Shown: positions 59,456-64,000 of the stretch, piece after piece | Layout of the letters: each line of letters begins with the position of its first letter | Numbering within the stretch: the first letter of the stretch is position 1 | Source: Collinsella sp. | GTDB lineage: Bacteria; Actinomycetota; Coriobacteriia; Coriobacteriales; Coriobacteriaceae | Length of the DNA: 64,000 bases | Direction: 5' to 3' | NCBI GenBank assembly: GCA_019425045.1 | Contig: JAHYYI010000002.1 | Span: forward strand, 1-64,000 | Notes under the pieces: generated by a model | Told to the model about the DNA's origin: nothing | Databases searched by the model: none | What the model saw: only the letters and a program-made list of their open reading frames with translations | Made by a program: the position numbers and the translations under genes

Positions 59456-60157
59456 TTACAGTCCGCGAATCCGTACGGCCTCGGGCGGAAACTCCTGCTC
59501 GCCGGCATCGGTCTTGATGGTCGCGCGACCCCAGATGTCCAGGCCCGCAAACACACCGACCGCAAGCGGCAAGCCGCTGGGCGACACCGCCGCAACCTGA
59601 CGACCCAGCAGTGGCACCATGTCAAAGTACTCGCCCAGCACCGGAGCCAGCGGGCCGGCAGCGCCCTGTGGTGTGTTGGCGGCAACCGCCCAGGTGTCCA
59701 CGCGGGTCAGCACGGCGGTGGCCAATGCCTCGACCAGCACCTCGTCGGCCATATCCACGCCAAGCTCGCTCAGCGCCGCACGTTCAATATCAACCGTCAC
59801 CGCGGCAAACATGCCCGCAGCACCGGCACCGCCGTTCACGGCAACACGCGCGAGCGACGTCTCAAACGCAAGCGCACCGCACACGATATCGCTCGGCCAC
59901 TGGATACCCACTTTACCGGCAAGGCCCAACCCCGGCGTCGAAGCCGTGCCCACGAGCGCGTCCATCATGCCCATCGCGGCCACAAACGGCAGGCCGTGGA
60001 AGGCGTGCATGTTCACATCGGGGCGCACAACCAGCGAAAACGTCAGCGAAGCATCGCCCACGCTCCACGCGCACCAGCCCGCGGACACGCCCTCGCGACC
60101 CGCGTCACGCGCCGCGTCAAGCTCAGTGGCAGCGACTACAGCGTTCATCTCGATCAT
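59456..60157 (-). CDS. Biotin/lipoate ligase-like protein lacking the GRGR loop
   Basis: A 233-residue protein of the BPL_LplA fold. GKVGIQWPSDIVCG near 86 matches the KWPNDI motif of biotin-protein ligases, VNGGAGAAGMF fits the following GIGIN strand, and a BPL-C-like C-terminal domain follows. The adenylate-binding GRGRRGR loop expected between about 20 and 35 is absent: the sequence goes from ATELDAARDAG to WCAWSVGDASLTFSL. No N-terminal HTH. It may be catalytically altered or inactive. ATG 60157 directly follows the folP-folK stop; ATG 60148 is an alternative. Confidence 0.65.
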   Translation of the reverse strand: MIEMNAVVAATELDAARDAGREGVSAGWCAWSVGDASLTFSLVVRPDVNMHAFHGLPFVAAMGMMDALVGTASTPGLGLAGKVGIQWPSDIVCGALAFETSLARVAVNGGAGAAGMFAAVTVDIERAALSELGVDMADEVLVEALATAVLTRVDTWAVAANTPQGAAGPLAPVLGEYFDMVPLLGRQVAAVSPSGLPLAVGVFAGLDIWGRATIKTDAGEQEFPPEAVRIRGL

Positions 60158-61888
60158 CTACATACGCCCCAATTCACCCACGATATGGCCCACACGATCC
60201 TCGGGCTCCTTGACCTCGACGCCGTTGTAGCGGAAGAACCGCGCCGGGTCGTGCATCAGGTCCTCAAGCGGCACCAGCACAAAGTCGCGCTCGCCGATCA
60301 GTGGATGCGGCAGGCGCAGCTTTTTGCCGCCGTGGGTCTCGCCGTCCATCCACAGCAGGTCCAGGTCGATGGTGCGCGGACCGTTGGCCTTGGCCTTTTT
60401 GGAGCGGTCGCGGCCCAGCTCGGCCTCGATCTTCATGAGCTCGTCGAGCAGCACCAGCGGCGCCAACTCGGTCTTGATCTCGATGACGGCGTTGGCAAAC
60501 GCGTCCTGGCGCGTCTCGTAGGCCGGCTCGCTCTCGTAGATCTTGGAGGAGTTGGACACGCAGGTAAGTGGAATCTCGGCGATCATGTCGCGTGCGGCGC
60601 GGATGTTGTCGCAGCGATGCCCCAAGTTGGATCCCACGGCCACAAACGCGCGGCGCGGCTGCGGCTTGGCAACCGCCCAGTAGCCGTTCAGGAACTGCGC
60701 AAAGCCCGCGGCGTCGTGCACGCGCACGATGTTGGCACCGGCCTGGATGGCGCCCAGGCACACGCCAAACGTAGCGGCATCGCGCTCGGCGGCCTCGGTC
60801 ACGCCCGAGACGGCGCCCACAAAGCGCTTGCGCGATACGGCGCACATGAGCGGATAGCCCAGTGACGCCATCTTGGCAGTCTCGCGCTGGATGACGATGT
60901 CCTCGTTAGCCGACTTACCAAAGCCCGGGCCAGGATCGATGCAGATGCGGTCGCGCGACACGCCGGCATGGATGAGCGCGCGGGCCTGGTCGGACAGAAA
61001 GCCCATGACGCGGCGCATGATGGGCGCCGAATCGGGCAGGGTGAAGCGGCGGAGCTGCGAGGTGGGCACGTAGGCCTCCTCGCGGCGGGCGCTGCGGCGC
61101 ATCATGGCGGCCAGGCGGTCATTGGACTCCGATGCGGCCTCGGTGGCCTCGGGCGCGGGCGCGACGGTCTCGGCGGCAGCAGCCTGCTCGGCGGCCGGCG
61201 TCTCCTGCTCGCTTGCAGGCTCGGTCGCGGGCTCAGGTTCGCCAAACGGCAACGAGGGCTGCACCACGCCACCCGGAAGCTTTGCCTCGGGCTTAGGGTC
61301 GCCCAGCAGCTTGCCACGGCGGCGACGAGCGGGCTTCTCGGCCTCGCGCGCGGCCTCGGCAGCCGCCTCGCGCGCCTTCTCGGCAACAAACGCCGCTGCC
61401 GAGGTATCGAGCTGCACCGTTGCGTGCGTGCGGGTAGGCGCGGCGACCTCGCCGGCATGCATCACGATGACACCGCAGGTGCTCGTCTTAACAAACTCGA
61501 CCATCTTGGGGTCAGTGAAGCCGGTCACGTCGTTGACGATCGAGGCGCCGCAGCGCACGGCCGCCTTGGCAACCGCCACGTGACGCGTGTCAATCGAGAC
61601 GATGGCGCCCTCCTTGGCCAGCGCGCGCACCACGGGCAGCACGCGGCGAGCCTCCTCGTCGGGGTTGACCGGGGTAAAACCAGGGCGCGTGGACTCGCCG
61701 CCTACGTCGATGATGTCGGCGCCGGCGTCGAGCATCGCCAGACCGTACTCGATGGCGGCATCCGGGTCGAAGTGCTCCCCGCCATCGCTAAACGAATCGG
61801 GCGTCACGTTGAGGACGCCCATGATGCGCGGACGGTCAAAGCTGAGCTCATACTTTCCGCACCGCCATGTCTTGCTGTCGTTCGCCAT
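60158..61888 (-). CDS. folP-folK fusion: Bifunctional dihydropteroate synthase / HPPK with large internal insertion
   Basis: A 576-residue fusion of two consecutive folate enzymes in inverse reaction order. DHPS part about 1-400: IMGVLNVTPDSFSDGG near 22, IDVGGESTRPG near 62, then IDPGPGFGKSANED near 318 and SRKRFVGAVSG near 349. HPPK part about 410-576: AFVAVGSNLG, PRTIDLDLLW and LPHPLIGERDFVL. Between DHPS strands, residues about 165-275 are a low-complexity Ala/Glu/Pro/Arg-rich insertion. ATG 61888 has AGGAGG 6 nt upstream. Confidence 0.92.
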   Translation of the reverse strand: MANDSKTWRCGKYELSFDRPRIMGVLNVTPDSFSDGGEHFDPDAAIEYGLAMLDAGADIIDVGGESTRPGFTPVNPDEEARRVLPVVRALAKEGAIVSIDTRHVAVAKAAVRCGASIVNDVTGFTDPKMVEFVKTSTCGVIVMHAGEVAAPTRTHATVQLDTSAAAFVAEKAREAAAEAAREAEKPARRRRGKLLGDPKPEAKLPGGVVQPSLPFGEPEPATEPASEQETPAAEQAAAAETVAPAPEATEAASESNDRLAAMMRRSARREEAYVPTSQLRRFTLPDSAPIMRRVMGFLSDQARALIHAGVSRDRICIDPGPGFGKSANEDIVIQRETAKMASLGYPLMCAVSRKRFVGAVSGVTEAAERDAATFGVCLGAIQAGANIVRVHDAAGFAQFLNGYWAVAKPQPRRAFVAVGSNLGHRCDNIRAARDMIAEIPLTCVSNSSKIYESEPAYETRQDAFANAVIEIKTELAPLVLLDELMKIEAELGRDRSKKAKANGPRTIDLDLLWMDGETHGGKKLRLPHPLIGERDFVLVPLEDLMHDPARFFRYNGVEVKEPEDRVGHIVGELGRM

Positions 61889-61983
61889 GAACATCCTCCT
61901 AAAATGCCCACGCCGCCGAGCTTGGGGAGCTGGCGGCGGGGTCGCTTTGCACTCAGTCTTTCTATTGTATCCGCGCACACGGG

Positions 61984-62736
61984 CTAGAACGCAAACGCGG
62001 CCGCGATGTCGCAAGAAATCAGCAGGTCGGCATTTGCATCCTGATCGGTAGGCGCCAAATTGCAAATGGCCAGCGTATCGCCAGTAAAGTAACGCGTAAG
62101 GCCTGCCGCCGGATACACCACGAGCGAGGTCCCGCCCACAATGAGGGCATCGGCCGCGGCGATGGCGGCAACGGCACCGGTCAACACACGCTCGTCGAGC
62201 GGCTCTTCGTAGAGCACCACATCGGGCTTGATGCGACCACCGCACGCGGGGCACACGGGCACGCCCGCGGCGTCCTCGTGCTCGCGCGAGCAAATCCACT
62301 CGGCGCTATAGACCGCGCCGCACGACTGGCAAATGTTGCGATGGACCGATCCGTGCAACTCAAACACGCGCTGCGAGCCCGCCATCTGATGCAAGCCGTC
62401 GATGTTTTGCGTCACCACGGCATCGAGCTTGCCAGCTCGCTCCAGCTCGGCCAGCTTGGTGTGGCAGCGGTTGGGCTTAGCGTTAAGCGCGATCATCTTG
62501 GTTCGGTAAAAGTCGAAGAACTCCGCCGGATGTGTCTCGTAAAAGCTGTGCGACAGCATGGTCTCGGGCGGATAGGCAAACTGCTGGTGATACAGGCCGT
62601 CCACGCTGCGAAAATCGGGAATGCCGCTCGCCGTGGAAACACCAGCGCCGCCAAAGAACACCACACGCCCGTGGGTATTGAACAGCTCCGCCAGCGCGGT
62701 GGAGGCCTGCTTGGAATCTGTTATCGCTTGCGTCAT
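61984..62736 (-). CDS. Sir2-family NAD-dependent protein deacylase
   Basis: A 250-residue sirtuin that removes acyl groups from lysine using NAD+. GGAGVSTASGIPDFRS near 28-43, TQNIDGLH near 105, catalytic His in FELHGSVH near 124, zinc ligands CQSC and CPAC, GGTSLVVYPAAG near 200 for NAD. ATG 62736 follows GGAGGA. Divergent from the exonuclease gene. Confidence 0.92.
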   Translation of the reverse strand: MTQAITDSKQASTALAELFNTHGRVVFFGGAGVSTASGIPDFRSVDGLYHQQFAYPPETMLSHSFYETHPAEFFDFYRTKMIALNAKPNRCHTKLAELERAGKLDAVVTQNIDGLHQMAGSQRVFELHGSVHRNICQSCGAVYSAEWICSREHEDAAGVPVCPACGGRIKPDVVLYEEPLDERVLTGAVAAIAAADALIVGGTSLVVYPAAGLTRYFTGDTLAICNLAPTDQDANADLLISCDIAAAFAF

Positions 62737-62814
62737 GTTTGTCCTCCGTCCACGTTGGTCGGGGCGGCTGCGATTGCGCCGTCGCCCACGGAGCCCACCC
62801 CGCCCCTGTTGCGC

Positions 62815-62820
62815 TAATCT
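62815..62820 (+). promoter_or_regulatory. -10 box for the exonuclease III gene
   Basis: TAATCT, 31 bp before the ATG at 62851; AAAGGA follows at the ribosome-binding position. Confidence 0.35.
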
Positions 62821-62850
62821 TAAGCCTGCCAACCCCGTCGAAAGGACACC

Positions 62851-63669
62851 ATGCCTCAGACTTACACTTTCGCCTCGTGGAACGTCAACGGCCTGCGCGC
62901 CGTGCTCAAAAAGGACCCGAGCTTTATCCAGATCGCGCAGGAACTCGATGTCGATGTCCTAGCGCTGCAGGAGACCAAGCTGCAGGAGGGCCAGGTCGAT
63001 ATCGACCTGCCCGGCTATCACCAAACCTGGAGCTACGCCGAGCGCAAGGGCTACTCGGGCACCGCGGTCTTTAGCCGCCAGGAACCGCTGCGCGTGCTGC
63101 GCGCCGATGCACTGCTGCCCTACGCCGGCAAGGGTGGGGCTGCCGAGCTCGTCGCCCAAGCCGCAACCGAGGGCCGCGTCTGCGCGCTCGAGTTCGACAA
63201 GTTTTGGTTTGTGGACGTCTATACGCCCAACGCCCAAAATGAGCTCGCGCGCATCGACGTGCGCATGGCTTGGGACGATGCCTACCGCGGCTTTTTGGCA
63301 GGCCTCGAGCGCGAGACCGGAAAGCCCGTGGTGACCTGCGGCGACTTTAACGTGGCACACGAGGAGATCGATCTTAAGAACCCCAAGTCCAACCGCGGCA
63401 ACGCAGGCTTTTCGGACGAGGAGCGCGGCAAGTTTACCGAGCTGCTCGACGCCGGTTTTACCGACACCTGGCGCGCGGCCAATCCGGACGTCGAGGGCGT
63501 CTACAGCTGGTGGAGCTACCGCTTTAATGCCCGCAAGAACAACGCAGGCTGGCGCATCGACTACTTCCTGGTAAGCAACGCAATCGCCGGCAATGTGCGC
63601 GACGCCGGCATCCGCGGCGACATCTTTGGCAGCGACCACTGCCCCGTCACTCTCACCCTAGAGCTCTAG
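62851..63669 (+). CDS. xth: Exodeoxyribonuclease III (AP endonuclease)
   Basis: A 272-residue ExoIII/Nfo-superfamily enzyme (ExoA type) for base-excision repair. WNVNGLRAVLKK near 10, LALQETKLQE (metal Glu) near 37, NAQNELARIDVR near 127, catalytic VTCGDFNVAHEEIDL near 160 and terminal GSDHCPVTL with the active-site His. Complete length for the family. Followed directly by the palindrome array. Confidence 0.94.
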   Translation: MPQTYTFASWNVNGLRAVLKKDPSFIQIAQELDVDVLALQETKLQEGQVDIDLPGYHQTWSYAERKGYSGTAVFSRQEPLRVLRADALLPYAGKGGAAELVAQAATEGRVCALEFDKFWFVDVYTPNAQNELARIDVRMAWDDAYRGFLAGLERETGKPVVTCGDFNVAHEEIDLKNPKSNRGNAGFSDEERGKFTELLDAGFTDTWRAANPDVEGVYSWWSYRFNARKNNAGWRIDYFLVSNAIAGNVRDAGIRGDIFGSDHCPVTLTLEL

Positions 63670-63675
63670 CCCCAA

Positions 63676-63980
63676 CTGATCTCCTGGGGACGGAGGAAAA
63701 GGAATCATTTTCACTTCGCGAGATCATCCACGCAGCTCGCTTGCCACGAAACTGGCCCATCTACTACGTTTAAGCCACTACCCTCAACCACAGTGAACAA
63801 CGCAGAAAGAAAACCGCAGGTAGAAAGCCTACGGTTTTTCATAAAACACGGTTGAGGTTGGGGGTGTCGGGCCAAACGTAGTAGATAGACCGATTTCGTG
63901 GCGGGCGGGTTCAGCTGATTCCCTGGGAACGTCTGGAGGCGAAAGAAAACGGATCAATTTGGCTCTCCGAGGGCCACGAT
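63676..63980. repeat. Second X-Y-X mosaic palindrome array
   Basis: Module X at 63676-63741 (CTGATCTCCTGGGGACGGAG, then GAATCATTTT and TTCGCGAGA). Palindrome Y at 63743-63902 (GCCACGAAACTGGCCCATCT ends and central CCGCAGGTAGA hairpin). A second X at 63913-63975 (CTGATTCCCTGGGAACGTCT, GGATCAATTT, CTCCGAGG). Same modules as at 20850-21508 but in the opposite relative orientation. Confidence 0.75.
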
Positions 63981-64000
63981 GCCCGTCGTATCAGCCGGCT

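Overview
The window looks like chromosome from a Coriobacteriia gut anaerobe, most likely Collinsella or a close relative. That call is inferred from the high GC content, the actinobacterial gene families, an Ech-type [NiFe]-hydrogenase, a PTS/GH4 sugar locus and an LPXTG pilus operon; no rRNA is present to prove it.

Layout. 1-8900 (minus strand): an NRAMP-related transporter beside an MgtE-like Mg2+ sensor protein, a degenerate NodB-domain membrane protein, PRC-barrel and YtxH envelope genes, a CNNM/CorC protein and a hemolysin III protein. 9088-11510: an alpha/beta hydrolase and a DUF362 ferredoxin-like protein. 11784-18825 (minus): two ABC exporters, one MacB/FtsX-like and one ABC-2 type with two permeases. 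19022-20793 (plus): a LuxR-type two-component system, probably read from a leaderless mRNA. 20850-21508: an alternating array of long palindromes. 21592-27230 (minus): an echA-F cluster with A and B fused. 27509-30399: a lone double-HTH transposase-like protein and an enoate-reductase-type flavoenzyme. 30533-30833: four tandem palindromes. 31348-35505: an alpha-glucoside PTS permease, a small membrane protein, a GH4 6-phospho-alpha-glucosidase and a convergent RpiR regulator.

35942-56920 is a 21-kb integrative mobilizable element inserted in the initiator tRNA-fMet gene. It is bounded by a 48-bp direct repeat (attL/attR) with TGCCACA integrase arm-type repeats inside each end. It carries mobC, a coupling ATPase, a diverged relaxase, a hairpin-dense non-coding region, a sortase-dependent pilus operon, a replication/excision module, an unknown zinc-ribbon protein and a tyrosine integrase. 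The pilus operon runs from a giant surface adhesin through the major pilin and class C sortase to an ancillary pilin. The adhesin gene is one frame of about 2,763 codons broken by single-G deficits at a G9 tract behind the signal peptide and at a G4 run, so it may be phase variable, decayed or affected by base-calling error.

57149-63669 is core genome again: coaX, an AAA/DUF4143 ATPase flanked by three near-identical palindromes, a biotin-ligase-like gene without the usual GRGR loop, a folP-folK fusion with a large insertion, a sirtuin and exonuclease III. The window ends in a second copy of the palindrome array.

The strongest candidates for undescribed biology are the pilus-carrying tRNA-fMet element with its poly-G switch, its structured 39.4-40.0 kb segment, the mosaic palindrome arrays, and the palindrome-flanked AAA/DUF4143 cassette.
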